A stretch of 64,000 nucleotides of DNA from Rathayibacter sp. VKM Ac-2760 (lineage in GTDB: Bacteria > Actinomycetota > Actinomycetes > Actinomycetales > Microbacteriaceae). Positions 49,394-58,316 of the stretch are shown one piece after another; position 1 is the first letter of the stretch, and every line of letters starts with the position of its first letter. Where the stretch lies: assembly GCF_009834185.1 (NCBI RefSeq), contig NZ_CP047173.1, positions 806,001 through 870,000 of the forward strand, written 5' to 3'. The notes beneath the pieces were generated by a model. The model saw only the letters and a program-made list of their open reading frames with translations, was not told the DNA's origin and did not search any database. The position numbers and the translations under genes were made by a program.

Positions 49394-52300
49394 ATGGCCC
49401 GCCAGAGTCCCCCCGAAGAGGTGCTGCCCCCGTCGGCCGCGCCCGGGACCGAGGGCCGAGAGCCCTTCAGCGAGCAGGACGTCCGCGGTCTCGTCGGCTC
49501 GGCCGCCCTCGACAAGGGCGTCGCCTACGCCGACGAGGGCCGCGTCGCCGAGCTGCAGTGGTTCGGCGGCCGCACCCGCCTCTTCGGCCAGGTCCGCGGC
49601 TCCGGCCGCTCGCCCTACGCGGTGAGCGTGCAGCTGCGCGACGAAGGCGACCACTCGCTCCTGCTCGGCGGCGCCTGCAGCTGCCCGGTCAAGCACGAGT
49701 GCAAGCACGTCGCCGCGGTGCTGATCGAGGCGCTGCGCCGCGAGCGCGAGGGTGCCCTGAGCGGCCCGTTCCCCGGCGAGACGGCCGTCGACGCGGTCCC
49801 GGAGTGGCGCAGCGCGCTCGCCCCGCTGCTGGCCGGCGCCGAGCGCTCGCACTCCGGCATCCCGCTCGGCCTGCAGTTCGAGCTGCTGCCCGGCGAGCCC
49901 GTGCGCCGCCCGCCCGGCCGCTACAACAGCTACCGGCCGCCGCCCGAGCCGCGCCCGCGCCTCGGCGTCCGCCCGGTGCGGATGGGCGACCGCGACCGCT
50001 GGGTCCGCACCGGCACCAGCTGGCGCGACCTCGGCTACCTGCACTACAGCCACGACTACGACGAGCGCCAGATCGACGTCGTGCGCGAGATGCAGGGCCT
50101 GCTCTCCGGGCACAGCGCCTCGAGCTACTACTCGCCCGACACCTGGCTCTACCTCGACCAGTGCCGGAGCGAGGCGATCTGGGCGGCCCTGCACGGCGCC
50201 GTCCGCGCGGGCATCGGCCTGGTGATGGGCGACCGCGACCAGTCGCCGCTGCGGATCCTCGACACCACCGCGACCGCGTCCATCGACGTCACCCGCACCG
50301 CGGGCGGCCTCGAGCTGCGCTCGCTCGTCGCGATCGGCGACCGCCCGGCGCCCGAGCACTTCGGCTTCATCGGCGATCCCGCCGTCGGCCTCTACACCTG
50401 GGACGAGGGCGACGAGCTGCGCGGCAAGGCCGTCACGCTCGTGCCGTTCGCCGCCCCGCTGGTCTCCTCCGCGCGCACCTTCCTCTGGAGCAGCGAGCCC
50501 ATCCGCATCCCGGAGCAGGAGGAGTCGGCGTTCCTCACCGAGCACTACCAGCGCCTGCACCGCCTCTTCGACATCGTCTCGCGCGACGGCTCCTTCGAGG
50601 CGCCGCCCGTCCCCGAGCCCCGGCTCGGCCTGACCCTCGAGCACACCGAGGGCGCGGGCCTGCGCGGCTCCTGGTGGTGGCGCTACGGCATCGAGGGCGG
50701 GCGCGGCACCGAGGCCGAGCGCCTCCCGCTGCGGTTGGACGACGAGTCCGGCTACCGCGACGCCGAGGCCGAGCAGCGGATCCTCGACTCGCTCGCCGGC
50801 GCCGGCATCGACCCGGAGTCCACGCCCGCCCTGGTCTCGCCCTCGAGCCGACGGCTCCGCCCGACCTTCGACCTGCGCGGCATGCAGACCGTCGGCTTCC
50901 TCACCGGCGAGGTCGAGCGCCTGCGCGAGCTCGGCACCGTCGAGATCGAGGAGATCGGCCAGCGCGTCGAGTACCGCGAGGCCGAGACGGCTCCGGTCGT
51001 CGCCGTGCAGACCGTCGCCCAGCCCGACAGCCGCGACTGGTTCAACCTCGAGATCTCGGTCACGGTCAACGACGAGGCGGTCCCGCTCGCCGAGATCTTC
51101 CTCGCCCTGGCCCGCGGCGACGAGTACATGGTGCTGCCGAGCGGCGTCTACTTCGCCCTGGACGACGAGCGCTTCGGCCGCCTCCGCGAGCTGATCGCCG
51201 AGGCGCGCGAGCTCTCCGACGACCCGAGCGAGACGCTCCGGATCAGCCGCTTCCAGTCCTCGCTCTGGGACGAGCTGGTCGAGCTCGGCGTCGTCGAGGC
51301 GCAGGCCGCCGCCTGGCGCCGCTCGGTCGAGGGCCTCTCCGGCTTCACCGCGACCGGCGCCCTCGAGTCGCGCGCCCTGCCCGAGGGCTTCGCCGTCGAG
51401 CTGCGGCCCTACCAGCAGCTCGGCTACGACTGGCTCTCCTTCCTCTACGACAACCAGCTCGGCGGCGTCCTCGCCGACGACATGGGCCTCGGGAAGACGG
51501 TCCAGTCGCTCGCGCTGGTCACCCGGGTGATGCAGGAGCAGCGCGCGGCCGCCGCGAGCGCCGGCACCTCGCCGCGTCCGTTCCTCGTCGTCGCCCCGAC
51601 GAGCGTCGTGCCCAACTGGGTCGGCGAGGCCAAGCGCTTCGCACCGGGCCTGCGCGTGGTCGGCGTCGACGAGACCTCGAAGAAGAAGCGCAAGGCGCTG
51701 TCGACGATGATCGGCGAGGCCGAGCTGGTCGTCACCTCCTACGCCCTGTTCCGCCTCGACTACGAGTCCTACGCCGGCATCCAGTGGTCGGGCTTCCTGC
51801 TCGACGAGGCGCAGTTCGTCAAGAACCGCCAGTCGGCCACCCATCAGCTCGCGCGGCGCCTCGACGTGCCGTTCAAGCTCGCCATCACGGGCACCCCGAT
51901 GGAGAACAACGTGATGGAGCTGTGGTCGCTGCTCTCGATCGTCGCTCCGGGCCTCTTCCCCTCGCCGGCCGGCTTCGCCGAGTACTACCAGAAGCCGATC
52001 GAGCGCGACGCCGACACCGAGCGCCTCAGCCAGCTGCGCCGCCGGATCCGCCCGCTGATGCTCCGCCGCACCAAGGAGCTCGTCGCCACCGAGCTGCCGC
52101 CCAAGCAGGAGCAGACCATCGAGGTCGAGCTCGGCGCGCGCCAGCGCAAGGTCTACGACACCTACCTGGCGCGCGAGCGGCAGCGCGTGCTCGGCCTGAT
52201 CGGCGACTTCGAGAAGAACCGCTTCGCGATCTTCCGCGCGCTCACCGTGCTCCGCCAGGTCGCGCTCGACGCGGCCCTGGTCGACGAGGCGCACGCGACC

Positions 52301-52813
52301 GTGCCGTCGACCAAGCTCGACCTGCTCGACGAGCTGCTCGCCGATGCGCTCGCCGAGGGCCACCGGGTGCTGGTGTTCAGCCAGTTCACCCGATTCCTCG
52401 GCCGGGTGCGCGGGCGCCTGGACAAGGCGGGCATCGAGTACGCCTACCTCGACGGCGCGACGAAGAAGCGCGACGAGGTGATCGACCGCTTCCGCTCCGG
52501 CGAGGCGGGCGTCTTCCTCATCTCGCTCAAGGCGGGCGGCTTCGGCCTCAACCTCACCGAGGCCGACTACTGCATCCTGCTCGACCCGTGGTGGAACCCG
52601 GCGACCGAGTCGCAGGCCGTGGACCGCGCCCATCGCATCGGCCAGACCCGCTCGGTGATGGTCTACCGCCTCGTCGCGAAGGACACCATCGAGGAGAAGG
52701 TGATGGCGCTCAAGGAGGCGAAGGCCGCCCTGTTCGCGGCCGTCATGTCCGACGACGGCGCGGCGGCGACCGGCGGCATCACCGCGGAGGACGTCCGGGA
52801 GCTGCTGGGCTGA
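49394..52813 (+). CDS. SNF2 family DEAD/DEAH helicase with SWIM zinc finger
   Basis: 1139-aa DNA translocase. Residues 95-105 hold a SWIM finger (CSCPVKHECKH), probably for DNA or protein contact. The motor follows: motif I DDMGLGKTVQS (about 696), motif II LLDEAQFVKN, TGTPMENNVMEL, then helicase C with LVFSQFTRFLG, LISLKAGGFGLNLTEAD and DRAHRIGQTR (about 1077). It lies alone, with no restriction, BREX or DISARM partner nearby, so a chromatin-remodeller-like repair or transcription role is more likely than defence. ATG 49394 has a GTGAGG site. Confidence 0.9.
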   Translation: MARQSPPEEVLPPSAAPGTEGREPFSEQDVRGLVGSAALDKGVAYADEGRVAELQWFGGRTRLFGQVRGSGRSPYAVSVQLRDEGDHSLLLGGACSCPVKHECKHVAAVLIEALRREREGALSGPFPGETAVDAVPEWRSALAPLLAGAERSHSGIPLGLQFELLPGEPVRRPPGRYNSYRPPPEPRPRLGVRPVRMGDRDRWVRTGTSWRDLGYLHYSHDYDERQIDVVREMQGLLSGHSASSYYSPDTWLYLDQCRSEAIWAALHGAVRAGIGLVMGDRDQSPLRILDTTATASIDVTRTAGGLELRSLVAIGDRPAPEHFGFIGDPAVGLYTWDEGDELRGKAVTLVPFAAPLVSSARTFLWSSEPIRIPEQEESAFLTEHYQRLHRLFDIVSRDGSFEAPPVPEPRLGLTLEHTEGAGLRGSWWWRYGIEGGRGTEAERLPLRLDDESGYRDAEAEQRILDSLAGAGIDPESTPALVSPSSRRLRPTFDLRGMQTVGFLTGEVERLRELGTVEIEEIGQRVEYREAETAPVVAVQTVAQPDSRDWFNLEISVTVNDEAVPLAEIFLALARGDEYMVLPSGVYFALDDERFGRLRELIAEARELSDDPSETLRISRFQSSLWDELVELGVVEAQAAAWRRSVEGLSGFTATGALESRALPEGFAVELRPYQQLGYDWLSFLYDNQLGGVLADDMGLGKTVQSLALVTRVMQEQRAAAASAGTSPRPFLVVAPTSVVPNWVGEAKRFAPGLRVVGVDETSKKKRKALSTMIGEAELVVTSYALFRLDYESYAGIQWSGFLLDEAQFVKNRQSATHQLARRLDVPFKLAITGTPMENNVMELWSLLSIVAPGLFPSPAGFAEYYQKPIERDADTERLSQLRRRIRPLMLRRTKELVATELPPKQEQTIEVELGARQRKVYDTYLARERQRVLGLIGDFEKNRFAIFRALTVLRQVALDAALVDEAHATVPSTKLDLLDELLADALAEGHRVLVFSQFTRFLGRVRGRLDKAGIEYAYLDGATKKRDEVIDRFRSGEAGVFLISLKAGGFGLNLTEADYCILLDPWWNPATESQAVDRAHRIGQTRSVMVYRLVAKDTIEEKVMALKEAKAALFAAVMSDDGAAATGGITAEDVRELLG

Positions 52814-52824
52814 GACGGGGCCGT

Positions 52825-52854
52825 CGCGGGTCCGGTCAGCAGGCCGGATCCGCG
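52825..52854. terminator. hairpin between convergent SNF2 and DUF218 genes
   Basis: CGCGGGTCCGG at 52825-52835 pairs with CCGGATCCGCG at 52844-52854 with one G-T-type mismatch and an 8-nt loop. It overlaps the stop of the DUF218 gene and lies 12 bp after the SNF2 stop. Confidence 0.6.
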
Positions 52855-53396
52855 AGCGCCTTGACGAACGCGCCGGTCTGGTAGACGTACTCGTAGGCCC
52901 AGTCGCCGAAGGTGTACGGCTCGCCGGAGGACACCATCGACAGCTCGCCGTCGAAGCAGCGGCCGAGCAGCAGCCGCGCCCGCGCGATGTGCGGGGTCTG
53001 CGTGATGACGACGACGCTGTCCCAGCCGTCCGTGCGCGCGTCGTCGGCGAGCGCGCGCGCCTCGCCCTGGGTCGTGCCGGGGTCGGCGGTGAAGCAGACC
53101 ACGTCCATGTCCGGCTCGTCGCAGGCGACGACGTCGTTCTCGCCCGGAGCCGCGGCGAGGTCGGAGGCCCAGACCGAGATCACGAGGGTGTCGGCCACCC
53201 CCGCCTCGACCAGATCGCGGCCGAGCTCGGTGCGCGCGCGGGTCGGCGGCCCGAGGACGAGCACCGCGTCGGCGTGCGCGGGCACCGGATCGATCGGCGG
53301 CAGCACGTAGACGGGGATCCCGGCGACGAGCATCAGCACGAGCGCGGCGAGGGCGCCGACGCCGAGGCGCCGTGCCCGCAGTCCTGCTCTGCCCAC
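52836..53396 (-). CDS. DUF218 (SanA/YdcF-like) membrane-anchored protein
   Basis: 186 aa with one N-terminal membrane span (about 12-34) and an outward DUF218 domain: DAVLVLGPPTRARTELG (about 43-59), DPGTTQGEARALADDA (about 104-119) and VVVITQTPHIARARLLL (about 127-143). Several cysteines may form extracytoplasmic disulfides. DUF218 proteins act in envelope or vancomycin-related traits in other bacteria; the specific job here is unknown. Confidence 0.85.
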   Translation of the reverse strand: MGRAGLRARRLGVGALAALVLMLVAGIPVYVLPPIDPVPAHADAVLVLGPPTRARTELGRDLVEAGVADTLVISVWASDLAAAPGENDVVACDEPDMDVVCFTADPGTTQGEARALADDARTDGWDSVVVITQTPHIARARLLLGRCFDGELSMVSSGEPYTFGDWAYEYVYQTGAFVKALADPAC

Positions 53397-53487
53397 GCGT
53401 CTCCTCCGGAACCCCGGCGGTCACCGTACCCCAGGCAGGTGACGCGGGTGTTTCGGGACGGCTTCCAGACTCTCCCGGCCCCCCCCG

Positions 53488-53617
53488 CATGCTGATCGAG
53501 TAGCCCGCGCAGCGGGCGTATCGAGATCCACCATCGCCAGAAGTGGAGTCTGCAGACTCGCCCTCCTGGTGACGGTGGGTCTCGATTCGCCCCTGCGGGG
53601 CTACTCGACCAGCATGT
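53488..53617. repeat. interspersed inverted-repeat element, copy 6
   Basis: Two-arm form with TGCTGATCGAGTAGCCCGCG ... GTATCGAGATCCACC, about 38 bp of spacer containing GGAGTCTGCAGACTC, then GGTCTCGATTCGCCCC ... GGCTACTCGACCAGCATG. It fills the gap upstream of the DUF218 gene and supplies the stop of an MFS remnant. Unlike most copies it is not between convergent intact genes. Confidence 0.88.
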
Positions 53618-53726
53618 CTGCGGGGCGTCGCCCTCGAGTGCCCGTCTCCGGCAGCGTGCTGTACACGATCAGGCAGAGCGCGACGACGACGATCATGGCG
53701 ACGGCGAAGGCGGGTGCCTCGAGGGG
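53601..53726 (-). pseudogene. C-terminal remnant of an MFS transporter
   Basis: The minus strand is open for 41 codons: APAFAVAMIVVVALCLIVYS is a final hydrophobic helix followed by TLPETGTRGRR, the loop seen at the end of sugar/metabolite MFS carriers (PETKGR-like). The TAG stop comes from repeat copy 6. The upstream part of the transporter is missing and replaced by the TetR gene end, so this is a deletion remnant. Confidence 0.45.
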
Positions 53727-54442
53727 TCACCGGCCTTCACCTTTCGGTGGTACCCCGGCTGACTCCGATCATCGGCACCTCCTGCTTCACCGTCCTCTCG
53801 GCTCGGCCGGCCGGGACGGACGAAGGCGACGGACCGCGCGAAGGATTCCAGCCGACGGGCCTGCTCGCCGGCCGGTGGCGGCGAGGCGGATTCCTGCCAC
53901 GACGTGGCGAGGGCGATCATGCCGCCCATCGTGAAGACGACACCGTCGTCCGTGGAGGAGAAGGGGATGCTGCTGGTCTCCGTGAAGGCTCCGTGGCGCA
54001 TCCACGAGGAGAAGGCTGCTGCGAGGACGAGGGCGAATCGATCAGTGCGCGGGAGCGAGCGCAGCTTCCGGAAGAACCGGCGGTCCTCGTGCATCCTCGC
54101 CAGGAAAGGTTCGATTCCGCGCTCGGCGACCGCGGCGACGAGCTCCTGCTCTCCGTTGTCCATCACCGGTGAGCCGGCGGGGCGGACGCCTTCGAGGAGC
54201 CGGTGGTAGATGACGTCGATCATGAGGGCTCCGACGTCCCGGTAGTGGTTGTGCAGCACCTGCCGGCTGAGACCTGCGCGGAGAGCGACGGCGCTCATCG
54301 CGATGACCTCACCCTCCTCCGCCTCCCAGATCAGCTGGGTCATCGCGTCGATCAGAGCGGCGCGGGTGCGGAGGACCCGGGGATCGATTCGAGCGGGTCG
54401 CCGCGGCTCAGGGGTCGTCGGCGCGTCCTTCGTCGAAGTCAT
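53693..54442 (-). CDS. TetR family transcriptional regulator
   Basis: 249-aa regulator. HTH at about 24-70: TRAALIDAMTQLIWEAEE, then AVALRAGLSRQVLHNHYRD. The middle helices (RFFRKLRSLPRTDRFALVLA) form the ligand domain. The last about 45 residues (GEAGGADDRSQPGYHRKVKA onward) are low-complexity and may be out-of-family sequence gained by the deletion that joins this gene to the MFS remnant. It is divergent from the decayed permease gene, its likely target. Confidence 0.8.
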   Translation of the reverse strand: MTSTKDAPTTPEPRRPARIDPRVLRTRAALIDAMTQLIWEAEEGEVIAMSAVALRAGLSRQVLHNHYRDVGALMIDVIYHRLLEGVRPAGSPVMDNGEQELVAAVAERGIEPFLARMHEDRRFFRKLRSLPRTDRFALVLAAAFSSWMRHGAFTETSSIPFSSTDDGVVFTMGGMIALATSWQESASPPPAGEQARRLESFARSVAFVRPGRPSREDGEAGGADDRSQPGYHRKVKAGDPSRHPPSPSP

Positions 54443-54466
54443 GCCGCCATCCTCGCAGATCGGGTT

Positions 54467-54510
54467 GTTTTATGTTCAGTTGTCAACAACACACCATCTG
54501 TAAATAAAAC
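54467..54510. promoter_or_regulatory. candidate TetR operator in divergent promoter
   Basis: The AT-rich 71-bp gap between the TetR and permease starts contains GTTTTAT (54467-54473) inverted as ATAAAAC (54504-54510), with GTTGTCAACAAC near 54479-54490 between. This is a typical layout for TetR control of a divergent permease. Confidence 0.45.
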
Positions 54511-54513
54511 GAG

Positions 54514-55280
54514 ATGACCACTCATGACGGTGCCGGTCCCCGGCCCGCTCCCCAGCCCGATCACGCGCGCCTCGCCGAGACCGTGGCGGGCGGGCCGCTG
54601 ACGTCGGAGGGGCCGGGTTCGGTCCACCGCTACCGCAGTCTCGTCCTCGGTGCGGTCGGAGTGCTGCTGCTCGCGATGGCCATGCTGATGGGCTACTCCG
54701 GCGCGTTCTCCCAGCCGCAGTCGAACGACGTCGAGTTGGCCGTGGCCGGAGACGCCTCGTCGATCGTCGCGCTCGAGCAGCAGGAGGCGCTCGAGCTCAC
54801 GATCGTGGCGTCCGATGCGGACGCGCAGCAGCTGGTGCGGGATCGGGAGGTGGACGGCGCCGTCGTCCTGCCCGCCGCGGGCCAGGGCGGCACCGTCACG
54901 ACGTACATCGCGAGTGGCAGCGGGCGGAGTCAGGCGCTGGCGATCGCCGCCGCAGGCACGACCATCGCGCAGAATCTCGGCGCGTCCGACACGACGACCG
55001 ATCTCGCCCCGCTTCCCGAGAAGGATCCGGGGAGAACCCTCGAGTTCTACGCCGTCCTCTTCGTCACCCTCGGGGCGTCACTGGGCTCGACACTCTTCGG
55101 CCGCATTCTGGGAACCGTCGACACGGCGACGGTCTCGAGATCATCCGCTCGATCCAGTACTTCGACGGCGCCGCGGTGGCGGGGCCCGTCGCCCGCCTCG
55201 CGATCCGGGCGACGTGCGGCATCCTCCTCGCCCTGGTCGCGATGCTCCTGCGGAGCCGCCGCGAGGCGAGAGCGTCGAGG
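54514..55280 (+). pseudogene. YhgE/ABC-2-like membrane protein gene with internal deletion and frameshift
   Basis: The frame from ATG 54514 codes for an N-terminal span (about 42-62), an extracytoplasmic domain (VELAVAGDASSIVALEQQEA, DREVDGAVVLPA) and a second span (EFYAVLFVTLGASLGSTLFG) up to about residue 205. At about 55125-55131 coding moves to another frame: GLEIIRSIQYFDGAA, then CGILLALVAMLLRSRREAR, which reads like the last span and tail of the same family. The middle membrane helices are missing, so this is an internally deleted, frameshifted copy. Divergent from its probable TetR regulator. Confidence 0.6.
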
Positions 55281-55505
55281 AGCCACCGCTCCGCGTCCGC
55301 GACCGAGCACTTCGTGCAGATCGACAGGCAGGCCTCGACGGCGACTCCGCAGGCGGCGCTGGGAGGATCCGCGGGACGTCACGACGAGACGGGCGAGGTT
55401 CCGACGGCGCCGGTCGCGGGCCGACCTGGGGGCTCGGGCCCGCCTGTGGGCTCGGGCCGGCGAGGACGCGCTGGTCCTCGCTCGCCCGAGCCCGGGAACC
55501 GTGGA

Positions 55506-56171
55506 TCAGGCGCTGTGGGCGACGTAGTGCAGTTCGGCCCGGTCGCGTTCCGTGTAGAGGTCGAGGTAGGACTTCGCGATGACCTCGGCTGCGGCGTCGG
55601 GATGTCCGCCGTTGATGAGGGCGGAGATCGCGACGTGGGCGACGTGGACGCCCTGAGGCTTGAGCGCGTCGTGGAGGTTGAGCGTCCAGTTCCGCAGGCC
55701 TGCGGCGGCGATGCCGATGTTCGCGTAGGCCGCGTTGGGGGTGATGGACCCGCCGCCGGTGGTGACGAGGATCGTGCCGCTGCCGACGGTGATCATGTCC
55801 GGGACGACGTCGCCGATGGCGCGGAGAGCGCCGCCGAGGTAGAAGTCGATCTGCGGCTGCAGGTTCTCGGCCGTGACCTCGAGGACGGCGGCCGGGGCGA
55901 GGGACACGTCGGCGGGGGAGAACTCGAGCACGTCGATCGGGCCGAGCTCGGCCTTGACCGCCTGAAGCGCTGCGGTCAGCGTCTCGGGCGCGGCGATGTC
56001 GGCGGCGTATCCCTTCGCACGGATCCCCTCTTCTGCCAGGAGGGCGGCCAGGCCGTCCAGCTTCTCCTGGTTGCGGGAGAGGAGGGCGACGGTGAAGCCG
56101 GTGCGGCCGAAGGCGCGGGCGATCTCAAGTCCCAGGCCGGGGCCGGCGCCGATGATGGTGAGGAGGGGCAT
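55506..56171 (-). CDS. short-chain dehydrogenase/reductase
   Basis: 221-aa SDR. Cofactor motif TIIGAGPGLGLEIARAFG (5-22), LSRNQEKL for coenzyme choice, then TGGGSITPNAAYANIGIAAAG (about 138-158), where the usual YxxxK is changed (Tyr in AAYANIG with no Lys four residues on). The catalytic lysine may be missing, so it could be a binding or divergent reductase. Divergent from a TetR gene with paired operators. Confidence 0.8.
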   Translation of the reverse strand: MPLLTIIGAGPGLGLEIARAFGRTGFTVALLSRNQEKLDGLAALLAEEGIRAKGYAADIAAPETLTAALQAVKAELGPIDVLEFSPADVSLAPAAVLEVTAENLQPQIDFYLGGALRAIGDVVPDMITVGSGTILVTTGGGSITPNAAYANIGIAAAGLRNWTLNLHDALKPQGVHVAHVAISALINGGHPDAAAEVIAKSYLDLYTERDRAELHYVAHSA

Positions 56172-56215
56172 GAAGGATCCTGACGTCTGGCGCGCCGATG
56201 CGCGGGCGATGACCG

Positions 56216-56276
56216 CTAAGTTGAGTGCGGCCTCAGTATCACGCTAGACCTAAGTTGAGGTATGGCTCAAGAAGCA
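56216..56276. promoter_or_regulatory. paired operators between SDR and TetR genes
   Basis: CTAAGTTGAG occurs at 56216-56225 and 56250-56259. Each is part of a small palindrome (TGAG-N6-CTCA in the first; TTGAGGTATGGCTCAA in the second), and the second overlaps the TetR start codon at 56262. This looks like an autoregulated divergent promoter. Confidence 0.55.
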
Positions 56277-56861
56277 CGGGGGATTCGCATGGTCGAGCAG
56301 AAGGCCCTTCGCCGCGACGCTCGGGAGAACATCGAGAAGCTGCACTCCGCCGCTCTCGAGATCTTCAGCGCCCGGGGTCTCGCTGTACCGCTCGAGGACA
56401 TCGCCCGGCATGCCGGTGTGAGCATCGGCACGCTCTACAACCGCATCGGCTCCCGCGAGGCCCTGATCGACGCCGTGATCCCCGCGGTGGCCAGTGCCAA
56501 GCTGAAGGACCTCACTCGGCGTGCGCTCGAGGAGTCCTCCTCGCGCGCACGTCTGGAGCGGTTCGTCTCGGGGATGATCGATCTCCAGCTGCAGGACCCG
56601 GCGATGAACGACGCCATGCTGCGTCGATTCCCCGATGCGACTGCGCTCATCTCCGCGTGCGCCGGCCCGATCGAACTCGGCAGCGATCTCGTGGACGCCG
56701 CGCACCGCGACGGCACGCTCTCGCCCGGCTTCACTCACGACGACCTCGTGGCCATCCTCTGGATGGCCGGCGCGACCAGCCGCGAGGCCACTGCTCCGCC
56801 GGGCTGGCGCCGCGTCCTCGAGCGCAGCCTCGCCGGGGCCTGGATCGCGTCGACTCCGTGA
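56262..56861 (+). CDS. TetR family transcriptional regulator
   Basis: 199-aa regulator. HTH: ENIEKLHSAALEIFSARGL (about 22-40), then LEDIARHAGVSIGTLYNRIG (about 44-63). The C-terminal domain has MNDAMLRRFPDATALISA. The ATG at 56262 lies inside the operator palindrome, suggesting autorepression; ATG 56289 is a second possible start. It is divergent from the SDR gene, its probable target. Confidence 0.87.
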   Translation: MAQEARGIRMVEQKALRRDARENIEKLHSAALEIFSARGLAVPLEDIARHAGVSIGTLYNRIGSREALIDAVIPAVASAKLKDLTRRALEESSSRARLERFVSGMIDLQLQDPAMNDAMLRRFPDATALISACAGPIELGSDLVDAAHRDGTLSPGFTHDDLVAILWMAGATSREATAPPGWRRVLERSLAGAWIASTP

Positions 56862-56943
56862 GTGCCGGGGGACCGTGGACGGTGCCCGGCGTCGACCGAG
56901 GCGCCGCGGCTCCGTGCGGCGCCTCCGTCAGGTGCGTTCCGCC

Positions 56944-57972
56944 CTACCGGGCCAAGCGGGGGAAGAGCTGTTCCGCGGCGGAGCGGTCGATCTGCCCCAG
57001 TCGCTCCGCGTCGGGGCCGTCGTAGGTCTCCAGCCACTGGTCGAAACGTGCCCGCCACTCCGGATGCGCGTAGGGGAAATCGCTGCCGTAGAGGACGTGG
57101 CCGGGCTCCGCGAACGCCAGAAGCGACGGCAAGGACGTGGGTGTCGAGGACAGGGCCGTGTCGAAATAGAACCTGCGCAGGCCCGCCTGGATGCTCTCCG
57201 GCGTCGTGCCGGGATTGAACACCGCTGCGGCGCTGAATCGGCTCGCAGCGTAGGGCAGGAAGCCGCCGGCGTGCGAGAGGATCACGCGCAGGTTCGGATG
57301 CCTGTCGAACACCCCGTGTGCGACGAGGTCGACGGCCGTGCGGGTGGTGTCGAAAGGAAAGTCCAGCAGCGCAGTGGGCAGTCCGGGCAGTTGCGCGATC
57401 GGCGGAGCGGTCGGATGCACGAACACGACGGCCGAGCGCGCGGCGAGCTCCGTCCACAACGGCTCGTACGCGGGATCGCCGAGGTAGTGTCCGTGCGCGT
57501 TCGAGAACAGGAGCACGCCGTCGGCGTGGAGCTCGTCGAGCGCTCGCACCGCTTCCGCGACGGCCCCGTCGAAATCAGGCAGGGGAAGTACCGCGAAGTG
57601 ACCGAAGCGGTCCGGCCGCTCCCTGACGAGCTCGGCCTGGTAGTCGTTCAGTTCTCGCGCGAGCTCCCGGGCCGCAGCATCGTCGCCGAAGTGGACGCCC
57701 GGCGCGCTGACCGACAGCATTCCCGTCTCGATACCGGCCTCGTCCATCATCGCGATCGCCGCTCGAGGATCCCACTCCGGCATCAGCCAGCCGCCGACGG
57801 CTCGCGGACCCTGCCGCGCCGCCGTCCCGCCGCTCAGATCCCAGGGATTCCACTGCGCCGTCCCGCCGGCGACGGCCTGTGATTGCCCCGACAGCAGACT
57901 TCCCGCAGCCGCCAACGCCTCGAAGTACCGAGGCGGAAGCAGGTGCTGGTGAACATCGATCTTGCCCGGCAT
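56944..57972 (-). CDS. amidohydrolase (ACMSD-like)
   Basis: 342-aa metal-dependent hydrolase/decarboxylase of the amidohydrolase-2 family. Metal ligands: KIDVHQHLLP (His8, His10), VFVHPTAPP (His near 181), ILSHAGG (His near 226) and YGSDFPYAH (Asp near 301). Members decarboxylate aromatic or semialdehyde acids such as ACMS or resorcylate, or hydrolyse lactones. No aromatic-pathway partner is adjacent, so the substrate is open. Confidence 0.87.
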   Translation of the reverse strand: MPGKIDVHQHLLPPRYFEALAAAGSLLSGQSQAVAGGTAQWNPWDLSGGTAARQGPRAVGGWLMPEWDPRAAIAMMDEAGIETGMLSVSAPGVHFGDDAAARELARELNDYQAELVRERPDRFGHFAVLPLPDFDGAVAEAVRALDELHADGVLLFSNAHGHYLGDPAYEPLWTELAARSAVVFVHPTAPPIAQLPGLPTALLDFPFDTTRTAVDLVAHGVFDRHPNLRVILSHAGGFLPYAASRFSAAAVFNPGTTPESIQAGLRRFYFDTALSSTPTSLPSLLAFAEPGHVLYGSDFPYAHPEWRARFDQWLETYDGPDAERLGQIDRSAAEQLFPRLAR

Positions 57973-58316
57973 CTCGTCGACCTCCGATTGTTCGCATCAC
58001 CTGCCGCCGCTGATCCTCAAGATGCACGACAGTTCGTTTACAGGTGTCCAGTACATGACCAAGGTACATCAGTGACCACGCCGCGGCGAAGACTTTCCGC
58101 ACAGCTGAGACAGAGCATCGAGCCGCCTGCCAAGACGGAGATGAACCCGAGTCGGTGGCGCTCACCTCGGTGCGGCTTCCGGTGGACGCGATGGCGCAGG
58201 AGCTCGTCCGGCAGTCGTCCGACGGCCGCGCCGTCTCCGCGGTGCAGGCGGTCGAGCACGGTGAGCCGCTCCTGGTCCAGCGCAGCGCGAGCCGAGCGCC
58301 GGCGCTCGGACCGCGG
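57973..58316. other. 344-bp intergenic region, no supported gene
   Basis: Holds the promoter region of the amidohydrolase gene, with GTACAT at about 58050 and 58065 as a short direct repeat. The 58155-58320 part is open on both strands, but neither translation resembles a protein family, and the AT-poor composition makes such frames common. I see no RNA gene or remnant I can support. Confidence 0.5.

Noticed and set aside
49394..52813. SNF2 helicase as part of a defence system (DISARM/BREX-like)
   Set aside because: No methyltransferase, nuclease, PLD or DUF1998 partner is adjacent. The SWIM-SNF2 layout is a common stand-alone bacterial protein.
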